Of a stretch of 5,490 bases of DNA, positions 1-5,490 are shown in pieces (the first letter of the stretch is position 1; each line of letters starts with the position of its first letter). Both the position numbers and the translations under genes were made by a program. The notes beneath the pieces are model-generated. The model saw only the letters and a list, made by a program, of their open reading frames with translations, ran no database searches and was not told the DNA's origin. This stretch comes from an uncultured bacterium (GTDB lineage Bacteria; Cyanobacteriota; Vampirovibrionia; Gastranaerophilales; Gastranaerophilaceae), in assembly GCA_900554095.1 (NCBI GenBank), contig USGC01000124.1, positions 1-5,490 of the forward strand, read 5' to 3'.

Positions 1-1634
1 AACTTCCTTCTTGCCTTGCTCAAGGTATTAATGCACTTGAAATGGCAGAAGGCGCACCGACTGAATCAGTACGCGATCAGGCTCAAATTAAGGATTTATT
101 TAAAAATACTTATGGCAAACCAGTTGTTACTTTCAAAACAACTTCAAATACCAAAACTTCACCGGTACGCAATGTGGGCGTAATCCTTTCAGGCGGTCAG
201 GCTCCTGGCGGCCACAACGTTATTGCTGGGCTTTATGACGCATTGAAATCAGCTAATCCGGAAAATAAATTATACGGTTTTCTTGGCGGCCCTTCAGGGA
301 TTATCGACGGGAAATACACTGAATTTACTGATGAATTCATCGACGCTTACCGTAATACCGGCGGTTTCGATATCATCGGTTCTGGCCGTACAAAACTTGA
401 AGCTGAAGAACAATTCCAAAAATCTTTGGAAGTTTGTAAAAAATTGAACATTTCAGCAGTCGTAATTATCGGCGGCGATGATTCAAATACAAATGCTGCT
501 TTGCTGGCTGAATGGTTCGTTGCAAATAATACAGGTATTCAGGTTATCGGATGCCCGAAAACAATTGACGGCGACTTGAAAAATGATCAAATCGAAATTT
601 CATTTGGTTTCGATACTGCTACAAAAACTTACGGTGAATTAATCGGAAACATTCAACGCGACGCTAATTCCGCTAAAAAATACTGGCACTTCATCAAAAT
701 TATGGGAAGAAGCGCTTCACACGTAGCTTTGGAAGCAGCATTGCAAACCCAGCCTAATATCACATTGATTTCAGAAGAAGTCGAAGCGAAAAAAATGTCT
801 TTAGAACAAATAGTGAATTACATGTGCGATGTTATCGTAAAACGTGCTGACATGGGTAAAAACTTCGGTATCGTAATCGTTCCGGAAGGTTTGATTGAAT
901 TTATTCCGGAAATGAAATCCATGATTTCTAACTTAAACGACATTATGGCGGCATTGGAAAACGACCCTGACTTTGTAAACGCAACAACAATCCGCGAAAA
1001 ATTCGATATCGTTGAAAACAGACTTGATGCAGCGAATGCGAAAGTTTATAATTCACTCCCTGTTTTGATTAAAGGTCAATTGCTTGCAGACCGAGATCCG
1101 CACGGAAACGTTCAGGTTTCTAAAATCGAAACAGAAAAATTGTTAATCGAAATGATTCAAACAAGACTTGATGAATTGAAATCTCAAGGGGATTACATCG
1201 GCAAATTCTCAGCACAATCACACTTCTTCGGATATGAAGGCCGCTGCGCATTCCCGTCAAACTTTGACGCTGACTATTGCTATTCACTTGGTTTCAACGC
1301 GTTTGCACTGATAAACTTTGGCATGACCGGGTACCTTTCTTCTGTAAGAAATCTTACAGCGCCGGCAGACCAGTGGATTGCTGGAGGTGTTCCGCTTACC
1401 ATGATGATGAACATGGAAAAACGCCACGGCGAAATGAAACCTGTAATTCAAAAAGCTTTAGTAAAACTTGATGGCCCTGTGTTCAAGCAGCTTGAAACAC
1501 ACCGTGAAGAATGGGCAATGAATGACAGATATCTTTTCCCTGGCGCAATCCAATACTTCGGGCCCTCTTGCGTGTGCGACGTAACAACTTGCACACTAGC
1601 ATTGGAAAGAGAAAAGTCTTTAGTGAATGCTTAA
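1..1634 (+). CDS. pfp: Pyrophosphate-dependent 6-phosphofructokinase, long clade (5' partial)
   Basis: The enzyme reversibly transfers phosphate from pyrophosphate to fructose 6-phosphate, giving fructose 1,6-bisphosphate in cytosolic glycolysis or gluconeogenesis. The frame stays open to the window edge, and the residues before the ATG at position 42 (LPSCLAQGINALE) match the usual family N-terminus, so that ATG is an internal methionine; probably only 10-20 residues are missing. Numbering from that Met: GGQAPGGHN at 51-59 (phosphate-binding loop), GGDDSNTNA at 144-152, PKTIDGDL at 172-179 (catalytic TIDGD), MGRSASHV at 221-228 and PEGL at 281-284 (sugar-phosphate site), FGYEGR at 396-401. 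The second Asp of GGDD and the Lys of PKT are the known markers of PPi rather than ATP use. The roughly 545 residues, including the insert around 290-385, fit the long plant/chlamydia-type clade. An intrinsic terminator follows 20 bases after the stop. The family call is very secure; only the exact start is unseen. Confidence 0.96.
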   Translation, partial: LPSCLAQGINALEMAEGAPTESVRDQAQIKDLFKNTYGKPVVTFKTTSNTKTSPVRNVGVILSGGQAPGGHNVIAGLYDALKSANPENKLYGFLGGPSGIIDGKYTEFTDEFIDAYRNTGGFDIIGSGRTKLEAEEQFQKSLEVCKKLNISAVVIIGGDDSNTNAALLAEWFVANNTGIQVIGCPKTIDGDLKNDQIEISFGFDTATKTYGELIGNIQRDANSAKKYWHFIKIMGRSASHVALEAALQTQPNITLISEEVEAKKMSLEQIVNYMCDVIVKRADMGKNFGIVIVPEGLIEFIPEMKSMISNLNDIMAALENDPDFVNATTIREKFDIVENRLDAANAKVYNSLPVLIKGQLLADRDPHGNVQVSKIETEKLLIEMIQTRLDELKSQGDYIGKFSAQSHFFGYEGRCAFPSNFDADYCYSLGFNAFALINFGMTGYLSSVRNLTAPADQWIAGGVPLTMMMNMEKRHGEMKPVIQKALVKLDGPVFKQLETHREEWAMNDRYLFPGAIQYFGPSCVCDVTTCTLALEREKSLVNA

Positions 1635-1654
1635 GATAAAATAAAAAAATAAGT

Positions 1655-1690
1655 AAATGGGCGCCGGCATAGCCGGCGTCCATTTTTTTT
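1655..1690 (+). terminator. Rho-independent terminator of pfp
   Basis: A 14-bp stem (arms 1655-1668 and 1672-1685, with one G-T wobble) has a GCCGGC-rich core and a 3-base ATA loop and runs into an uninterrupted T tract (1683-1690). The arms extend by A-T pairs into the flanking A-rich and T-rich tracts. Because A-rich sequence lies on the left side (1639-1657), it could also stop minus-strand transcripts, though no minus-strand gene reads into it here. It separates pfp from the next transcription unit. Confidence 0.93.
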
Positions 1691-1695
1691 GTCCG

Positions 1696-1712
1696 TATAA
1701 TTACGTACGTAA
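1696..1712 (+). promoter_or_regulatory. Candidate -10 box overlapping a perfect 12-bp palindrome
   Basis: TATAAT at 1696-1701 is a perfect -10 hexamer. It shares its last base with the perfect palindrome TTACGTACGTAA at 1701-1712, which would sit over the expected transcription start (about 1708). No recognisable -35 box lies 16-18 bases upstream, where the GC-rich terminator arm falls, and there is no extended -10 TG. The promoter may therefore be weak or need an activator, and the palindrome is a plausible operator. A weaker stem (arms 1717-1722 and 1731-1736, 8-base loop, one wobble) follows in the leader. This is a motif-level call; function is inferred. Confidence 0.42.
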
Positions 1713-1770
1713 AACTGCGGACTTGCGGCCGTCTGCGTCATAGGTTAAGCTTAATAAAAAAGGAGACATC

Positions 1771-2832
1771 ATGACAAACTTAAAACAACAAGAAACAGAC
1801 GAAATCTTAAAAGAGTTATCAGAATTAAAAAAAGAAATAATCGCGATAGACACGACTTCTGAAGGCGTTCGTATGTATAACAAGCTGTCCGATATTGAGA
1901 AGCGGTTTTACAGATACAAAATGTTTTCGCAAATGAACATGGCAGAAGAGGCAGAAGCTGAATTAGATGCACCGGAATTTACAGAGGCGGAATTGGAGCA
2001 GTTCAAAAAATACACAATAAAAGTTAAAGACCGTCCGGGATTGTACATATGGCGTACAGAACCCGGCGCGTGTGAGGAATGTCAGGCCTTGGATGGTACC
2101 ATATATACTAACCTGAATGAAATTCCGCCAAAGCCTCACCCAAATTGCAAATGCAGTACAGAAAAAATTACCGCAATTATACTGGAACCTGAATATGAGG
2201 ATGAAGCCGATGATAAATTGGCCGAAATTCTAAAAAAACTTAAAGACTTAATTGAAAAAATAAAAAATTTCATAAATAAATTTAGAGTTCCTGCTCTGTT
2301 TTGGGCAAAAGCCGGGATTACAAACGCGGTCCAAGATGTTGACTTATTTTTAAAAGCTGTTGGGCTAAAGAGACTTTCAGAAATAAAGGATTATGACTTG
2401 CGAAGATTTATACAACGAAAATACAAAGTTGATTTATCAATTCCGGTTTTTGAAGTGAAACCAAAACATGATTTATATAAATCACTTTTAAATTCAAGAG
2501 AGCTCAAAAATTTTATAAATAAATATTATAACGATATAAAAGCCGGGAAATATGCGGACAGTTCGATTAGTTACGTATTCGAGCAATTTGATCTAAAGGG
2601 AACAATTCATAAATGCGAAATCTATCATCCGCATATTGACGAAGACGGAAATATAGTATTCACAATTGTTGCCTTATATGACTTTGAGAATTTACCGAGC
2701 CAGCCTATTGACTATGAAGAGCCTGATAGTATTTTCCCAACTCTTAATAATATTGCAGTTTGGTTACAAAACAACCACTTGCAAGCGCGTTATGTTATAA
2801 TTATACCGATGAGAATTCCTGTAAGTAATTAA
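1771..2832 (+). CDS. MuF-like (phage minor head motif) protein with unrecognised C-terminal domain; candidate polymorphic toxin
   Basis: Exact function not recognised. The start is fixed by AGGAG at 1761-1765, five bases before the ATG. Residues 1-60 are charged and helical (likely coiled coil). Residues 93-129 carry IWRTEPGACEECQALDGTIY followed by PPKPHPNCKC, that is W94, C101-x2-C104, LDG, H123, C126 and C128. This is the cysteine/histidine signature at the end of MuF/SPP1-gp7-type phage minor head proteins and probably binds a metal. A charged helical linker follows (about 143-170), then a C-terminal region (about 175-353) with a helical part and a strand-rich end containing GTIHKCEIYHPHIDEDGN (277-294), IVALYDFENL and a final hydrophobic strand. 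In MuF polymorphic toxins this is where the toxin domain sits. No signal peptide and no portal, capsid or terminase genes nearby. A membrane protein gene follows 19 bases later. The gene and motif are secure; the toxin role is inference, and it could instead be a domesticated phage remnant. Confidence 0.72.
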   Translation: MTNLKQQETDEILKELSELKKEIIAIDTTSEGVRMYNKLSDIEKRFYRYKMFSQMNMAEEAEAELDAPEFTEAELEQFKKYTIKVKDRPGLYIWRTEPGACEECQALDGTIYTNLNEIPPKPHPNCKCSTEKITAIILEPEYEDEADDKLAEILKKLKDLIEKIKNFINKFRVPALFWAKAGITNAVQDVDLFLKAVGLKRLSEIKDYDLRRFIQRKYKVDLSIPVFEVKPKHDLYKSLLNSRELKNFINKYYNDIKAGKYADSSISYVFEQFDLKGTIHKCEIYHPHIDEDGNIVFTIVALYDFENLPSQPIDYEEPDSIFPTLNNIAVWLQNNHLQARYVIIIPMRIPVSN

Positions 2833-2851
2833 ACGTATAACTTGAAGTAAA

Positions 2852-3445
2852 ATGGCCTTAAAACTTAAAAAGTTAATAACTAATTGTATACAAATATTTA
2901 TAATGATATCATTCAATATTTTCTGGGGCCTTTTATTTAATGGATTCAGGTGTATGCTTAGTATTGTTCCATTTGTGGGACCTGGTCTGAGCGAGGCTGA
3001 TGACGCTTCAAGAAGAGAATATTTCAACGAGATAGATTATACAGCACTGGTGCTTTTTCTGGTTTTTACAACAGTTGTTTCAATAATTGTATTTAATACA
3101 TTTATGGCTTTTGCGGGGCGGTGTTTTCATAGTGAATTAGTACAAAAATTTATATACAGCTTGAGATATAATAAAAATTTCAGATTAAAGTTTCTGGCGG
3201 GGCTGTACGGAATTGTGTTGATACCATTTCATCTTTACATAGTACGCGCTGTGATATCAACAGACGGATTCGATAACATCATTTTAACTATTATTGGTCT
3301 TTATGCACTTCCAATAGTAATGTTTTTATTTCTTACTATCTATGGAATTTGTTTGAATTATATTGCACTGTTTATGTGGTGGGATTTTAGGAGGTTTGCG
3401 GTAAAGCTTTTTAAGTTAGTAAAGCGCCGCTTGAGCGGCGCTTAG
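2852..3445 (+). CDS. Four-helix integral membrane protein, candidate immunity partner of the upstream gene
   Basis: No family recognised. The 197-residue product has four strongly hydrophobic segments at roughly 9-30, 62-88, 113-133 and 142-174, a short acidic loop (LSEADDASRREYFNE, 46-60), and a basic C-terminal tail (RRFAVKLFKLVKRRLSGA), which by the positive-inside rule should be cytoplasmic. It lies 19 bases behind the MuF-motif gene and is most likely co-transcribed. Small multi-pass membrane proteins directly downstream of a toxin gene are a common form of immunity to membrane- or envelope-active toxins, which is the reason for the call; nothing in the sequence proves it. The ribosome site is weak (GAAG at 2844-2847), so the start may depend on translational coupling; an in-frame ATG at 2903 is an alternative but would shorten the first helix. 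Base composition is visibly more AT-rich than pfp. Confidence 0.72.
   Translation: MALKLKKLITNCIQIFIMISFNIFWGLLFNGFRCMLSIVPFVGPGLSEADDASRREYFNEIDYTALVLFLVFTTVVSIIVFNTFMAFAGRCFHSELVQKFIYSLRYNKNFRLKFLAGLYGIVLIPFHLYIVRAVISTDGFDNIILTIIGLYALPIVMFLFLTIYGICLNYIALFMWWDFRRFAVKLFKLVKRRLSGA
3422..3443 (+). terminator. Perfect 9-bp hairpin over the end of the membrane-protein gene
   Basis: Arms AAGCGCCGC (3422-3430) and GCGGCGCTT (3435-3443) are perfectly complementary around a TTGA loop, and the right arm ends on the first base of the TAG stop. The GC-rich stem stands out in AT-rich surroundings. There is no immediate T tract; the nearest run (TTTTT, 3458-3462) is 15 bases away, so it is not a canonical intrinsic terminator. 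It may act as a 3'-end stabiliser or an attenuated terminator. Existence of the hairpin is seen directly; its role is inferred. Confidence 0.5.
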
Positions 3446-3522
3446 CAGCAATCCATATTTTTATCGGGATGTTGATCAATATGAAAGAATTTCTTGCTGC
3501 CAATGTTAATATATATTAAAAA

Positions 3523-3601
3523 AAATGAATAGTCAACACGTCAAACAAATATTATACAATTTATTAATGTATTTTAACACGCAAATGAATATCATAATAT
3601 T
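3523..3601 (+). promoter_or_regulatory. AT-rich leader with direct repeats upstream of the Xre-type regulator
   Basis: The gap 3446-3601 contains no gene I can support. Close to the regulator start, AAATGAATA occurs at 3523-3531 and again at 3583-3591 (exactly 60 bases apart), AACACG at 3535-3540 and 3576-3581, and AATATTAT at 3548-3555 and 3596-3603. A -10-like TACAAT lies at 3555-3560, and a -35-like TTAACA at 3574-3579 has only CATAAT at 3593-3598 behind it (13-base spacing, too short). Repeated words flanking a small repressor's own promoter suggest autoregulation, but the region is low-complexity and chance repeats are likely. Confidence 0.3.
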
Positions 3602-3838
3602 ATGATTATAAATAGATTTGCAATGTTATTAGGTGAAAAAAGGATGGATAGGCGTGATATTGTCAAGCTTACAGGCATTGACAGACAAACGTTGCGCAAC
3701 ATTTATCAAAATAAGACCAAGGGCATTGAGTTTGAAACTTTAAACAAACTGTGTTTCGCGCTTAATTGCACTCCAAATGATTTACTGCTCTATATTCCAG
3801 ACGATATTCCGGAAAACGAAAGGCATCTTTATTATTAG
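3602..3838 (+). CDS. Small Xre/Cro-type helix-turn-helix transcriptional regulator
   Basis: A 78-residue single-domain DNA-binding protein of the YozG-like Cro/C1 type. The helix-turn-helix spans about residues 17-36 (RRDIVKLTGIDRQTLRNIYQ), followed by the typical GIEFETLNKLCFALNCTPNDLL (41-62), in which a third helix and the CxxALxCxPxDLL core pack the fold. The start at 3602 gives the family's normal N-terminus (MIINRFAMLLGEKRM), but no Shine-Dalgarno sequence precedes it; the next in-frame ATG codons (Met8, Met15) would cut into helix 1. A leaderless or weakly translated message is possible. Its 3' end overlaps the convergent deiminase-like gene by 4 bp. Likely targets are its own promoter and perhaps the MuF-motif unit just upstream; neither is shown. 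DNA-binding role is secure, target unknown. Confidence 0.88.
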   Translation: MIINRFAMLLGEKRMDRRDIVKLTGIDRQTLRNIYQNKTKGIEFETLNKLCFALNCTPNDLLLYIPDDIPENERHLYY

Positions 3839-4947
3839 ATTTTCGGAATTTCCGCGGTTAAACAGTGCACGCCGCCCGGGCCTGTACTTAGGCATTTGGG
3901 CACAAACCCGCCGCCCGAAATAAATCGAATATCCTCAGGCTTAATGTAATCTTTTACGCTGTCTTTGAATATTTTTTCAAAACTGAAATCAATTTTCTTT
4001 TCAATCTCAGGCGTTATTCCCAGAATATCATCCAGCATTGATTTATTTGTCAGATAAAGCAACGAGCCGTCCGGTTTTTCGTGCACCACTGAATTCATGT
4101 AATTTAATAAAAAATGCGAATCGTCATTATTGTCTGATGTCAAAGATGGGCGGAAAATTCTGGATGGAGTTTTCACCGGTGTAAAACCTTTTTGCTGAAG
4201 TTCTTCATAAATTTTTTGAGCCGGAGTGTATGTAAAATCCTTCACACAAGCTTTGTGCATTTGATAAAGTTCTTCCATCTGATGCTGAATCAAGCGGATT
4301 TGCGGGTCATGGTTTTTTGACAAATATAACTTAATTTTATTTATGCCTTGTGCCATTTGTTCAAGCATTGTCTCGTCATCCGCAACCAGTACAACTTTAT
4401 TTTTCAAAGGGCGTATTGCAAGATCCAGGTGAAAATCAGGCTGTGAAAGTGTACAAATTTCTGAAACATTCAAGTCTTTTTTTAGAGTTTCAGGGTGATA
4501 AAAATCTAATTCATCCCTTCCAAGCAAAAGCTTATCTGTGTTCTTGTCTTTGAATATAAAAAAGTTTCCGCCTTGAAGGTGGTGTTGCAGCTCCTCATAT
4601 CGCCGGCCTGCAAAATTTGAGATTTTTTCGTTAATTCTTTCTAAAAATTTGTTTCCAAGAACCTTGCCGTTATTGGTAAAAGTCAGGTTATCCTGAGTCC
4701 AAAACACAAAAGGGTTTGGCGGAAGCGCTGTGTCTCTAAGTATATTTTTGAAATCCCGTTTATGAACACTATCTGAGGTCTGAACGAAAACATCAAGTTT
4801 ATTTTTAGACGCAGCATCATGTAGCTCTTGCGCTGTTTCAGCAAAGAGCTTATCGCCCTGAACATAGCGCAAAACGATGCCTTTCAAGGGTCTTGCGTCA
4901 TAACCTTGAAAGTTTATCGGGGTTGTTTGTACTCTTTTAATTTCCAT
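3835..4947 (-). CDS. Pentein-fold arginine/agmatine-deiminase-like hydrolase
   Basis: A 370-residue enzyme of the guanidino-group-modifying (pentein) superfamily, nearest in motif layout to agmatine deiminase and the bacterial peptidylarginine deiminase family, which hydrolyse a guanidinium to a ureido group plus ammonia. Visible motifs: WTQD (83-86, usually WxRD), GGNFF (126-130), HLD (173-175, the catalytic His-x-Asp), NYMN (282-285, substrate-site Asn), a GGG turn (345-347) and GGVHCLT (358-364) with the nucleophile Cys362 seven residues before the C-terminal end motif EIPK. All core catalytic positions are present, so it is probably active; the substrate (agmatine, free or peptidyl arginine, or another guanidine) cannot be read off. 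No signal peptide or membrane segment, so it appears cytosolic. A helical insert (190-255) enlarges it. The N-terminal NFQGYDARPLKG (12-23) is reminiscent of Gastranaerophilales proteins. No Shine-Dalgarno or clear promoter is visible before the ATG. Stop overlaps the convergent regulator gene by 4 bp. Confidence 0.85.
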   Translation of the reverse strand: MEIKRVQTTPINFQGYDARPLKGIVLRYVQGDKLFAETAQELHDAASKNKLDVFVQTSDSVHKRDFKNILRDTALPPNPFVFWTQDNLTFTNNGKVLGNKFLERINEKISNFAGRRYEELQHHLQGGNFFIFKDKNTDKLLLGRDELDFYHPETLKKDLNVSEICTLSQPDFHLDLAIRPLKNKVVLVADDETMLEQMAQGINKIKLYLSKNHDPQIRLIQHQMEELYQMHKACVKDFTYTPAQKIYEELQQKGFTPVKTPSRIFRPSLTSDNNDDSHFLLNYMNSVVHEKPDGSLLYLTNKSMLDDILGITPEIEKKIDFSFEKIFKDSVKDYIKPEDIRFISGGGFVPKCLSTGPGGVHCLTAEIPKI

Positions 4948-5060
4948 ATGTTTTTTATAAAACCGATAAAAACTTTTTTTGCTATTAAATTTATATTCAC
5001 AAAACTTTTTGTTTGTCTTATGATATTTCTATCACGAGAAAATCTAACGGGGAGAATATA
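4948..5060. promoter_or_regulatory. Divergent intergenic region with repeated AAAACTTTTT boxes
   Basis: This 113-bp gap separates the minus-strand pentein gene from the plus-strand ROK kinase gene. AAAACTTTTT occurs at 4969-4978 and 5001-5010, 32 bp apart (about three helical turns). The second copy lies in the spacer of the kinase promoter, where a bound regulator would interfere with polymerase. No convincing promoter toward the pentein gene was found; a TATAAA-like element on the minus strand close to its ATG has no matching -35. The boxes are A/T-tract rich and could be chance or bent DNA. Confidence 0.35.
4996..5024 (+). promoter_or_regulatory. Sigma-70 promoter for the ROK kinase gene
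   Basis: TTCACA (4996-5001, five of six matches to TTGACA) and TATGAT (5019-5024, five of six to TATAAT) are separated by an ideal 17-base spacer. The predicted start is near 5031, giving a leader of about 30 bases before the ATG at 5061. The leader holds a strong Shine-Dalgarno GGGGAG at 5049-5054. Confidence 0.68.
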
Positions 5061-5490
5061 ATGAGAAGTAATAGAATTGGAATTGATGTTGGCGGTACAA
5101 ATGTTAAATTGGCTCTTGTAGACGATAAGGGCAATATAACTTACTCAAACTCTGTGCCTACGCGTGCGGAAATGGGTTATGAATACACAGTTAATAATAT
5201 TAAACAAGCAATACGCGACTTGCTTGTGGAAACAAAACTTTCAACAAAAGATATCGAAGGCATTGGTTTTGGATTTCCGGGGCAGGTGGATTACAAATCC
5301 GGCGTTGTAAGGCTTGCCCCGAATATTCCGGGCTGGGTCGACGTTCCAATTGCAAAGCTTATTGAAGATGAATTTAAAATTCCGACACGAGTAGATAACG
5401 ACGTACGCTGTGCTGCACTTGGCGAATTGAATTACGGTGCGGGCAAGGGTTGTGAAAACTTAATATGTATTACGGTCGGAACGGGGATTG
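5061..5490 (+). CDS. ROK-family sugar kinase, probably glucokinase (3' partial)
   Basis: The open frame runs from the ATG at 5061 (six bases after the ribosome site GGGGAG) off the window end, showing 143 residues of a protein usually about 300-320 long. The N-terminus has the ATPase-superfamily phosphate loop DVGGTN (9-14). Then come IEGIGFGFPGQVD (65-77), LAPNIPGW (85-92), the catalytic segment VDNDVRCAALGEL (111-123) with the likely base Asp114, and ICITVGTGI leading into the second phosphate motif. These are ROK hallmarks; the gene phosphorylates a hexose with ATP, most often glucose to glucose 6-phosphate. The zinc-binding CxCGxxGC and sugar-specificity region lie beyond the window, so N-acetylglucosamine, N-acetylmannosamine or fructose remain possible, as does a misnamed allose-type kinase. 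No N-terminal helix-turn-helix is present, so it is a kinase and not a ROK repressor. Its product would enter the same pathway as PFP. Confidence 0.93.
   Translation, partial: MRSNRIGIDVGGTNVKLALVDDKGNITYSNSVPTRAEMGYEYTVNNIKQAIRDLLVETKLSTKDIEGIGFGFPGQVDYKSGVVRLAPNIPGWVDVPIAKLIEDEFKIPTRVDNDVRCAALGELNYGAGKGCENLICITVGTGI

Noticed and set aside
42..44. ATG as the true start of the phosphofructokinase gene
   Set aside because: The frame is open to the window edge and the preceding residues fit the conserved family N-terminus; no ribosome site precedes this ATG.
1277..1471. 64-codon plus-strand frame inside pfp
   Set aside because: Out-of-frame shadow of a strongly conserved coding region, with no ribosome site or protein-like composition.
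1483..1972. Three minus-strand frames (1483-1683, 1701-1883, 1769-1972)
   Set aside because: They overlap pfp, its terminator and the start of the MuF-motif gene, have no ribosome sites and give no recognisable protein.
2764..3027. 87-codon minus-strand frame across the toxin/membrane gene junction
   Set aside because: Antisense to two better supported genes and low-complexity in translation.
1771..3445. An integrated prophage
   Set aside because: Only a short MuF-like motif is phage-related; no integrase, terminase, portal, capsid, tail or attachment repeats are visible.
3469..3519. 16-codon frame (MLINMKEFLAANVNIY) before the regulator, as a leader peptide
   Set aside because: No properly spaced ribosome site, no codon bias of the kind used in attenuation, and length expected by chance.
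4350..4553. Plus-strand 67-codon frame antisense to the pentein gene
   Set aside because: The pentein frame holds clear catalytic motifs across this region; this one has none.
4828..5061. Plus-strand 77-codon frame across the divergent intergenic region
   Set aside because: It overlaps the pentein start and the kinase promoter, and its translation is the hydrophobic/aromatic type expected from AT-rich non-coding DNA.
1..5490. tRNA, rRNA, CRISPR array, insertion sequence or riboswitch
   Set aside because: No cloverleaf, regularly spaced repeat, transposase or recognisable aptamer was found on reading both strands.

Overview
The window is a fragment of a fairly AT-rich bacterial chromosome with five intact or nearly intact genes, one 3'-truncated gene and short intergenic gaps. 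The best guess at source is an uncultured gut or host-associated bacterium of the Vampirovibrionia/Melainabacteria (Gastranaerophilales) type. Two things point that way: a long-clade PPi-dependent phosphofructokinase, and a pentein enzyme whose N-terminus contains NFQGYDARPLKG, which I recall from uncharacterised proteins of that group. This is recollection and inference, not a database result.

Layout. (1) Positions 1-1634, plus strand: PPi-dependent phosphofructokinase (pfp), cut at its 5' end by the window edge and closed by a textbook intrinsic terminator at 1655-1690. (2) Positions 1691-3445, plus strand: a two-gene unit. A 353-residue protein carries a cysteine/histidine motif like the MuF/SPP1-gp7 phage minor-head family, followed by an unrecognised C-terminal domain. 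It is followed 19 bases later by a 197-residue four-helix membrane protein. The unit has a -10-like box overlapping a perfect 12-bp palindrome upstream, and a 9-bp perfect hairpin spanning the last codons and stop downstream. (3) Positions 3446-3601: AT-rich, repeat-containing leader of a small Xre/Cro-type regulator (3602-3838). (4) Positions 3835-4947, minus strand: an arginine/agmatine-deiminase-like pentein hydrolase that overlaps the regulator gene tail-to-tail by 4 bp. (5) Positions 4948-5060: divergent intergenic region with a good sigma-70 promoter for (6) a ROK-family sugar kinase (5061 to the window end, 3' truncated).

How the parts fit. The two outer genes belong to upper glycolysis: a ROK kinase that probably makes a hexose 6-phosphate, and PFP, which reversibly phosphorylates fructose 6-phosphate with pyrophosphate. 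The block between them looks accessory. The most interesting part is the MuF-motif protein with its membrane partner, whose architecture resembles a polymorphic toxin with an adjacent membrane immunity protein, with no phage structural genes in view. That role is a hypothesis; no catalytic motif in the C-terminal domain was recognised.
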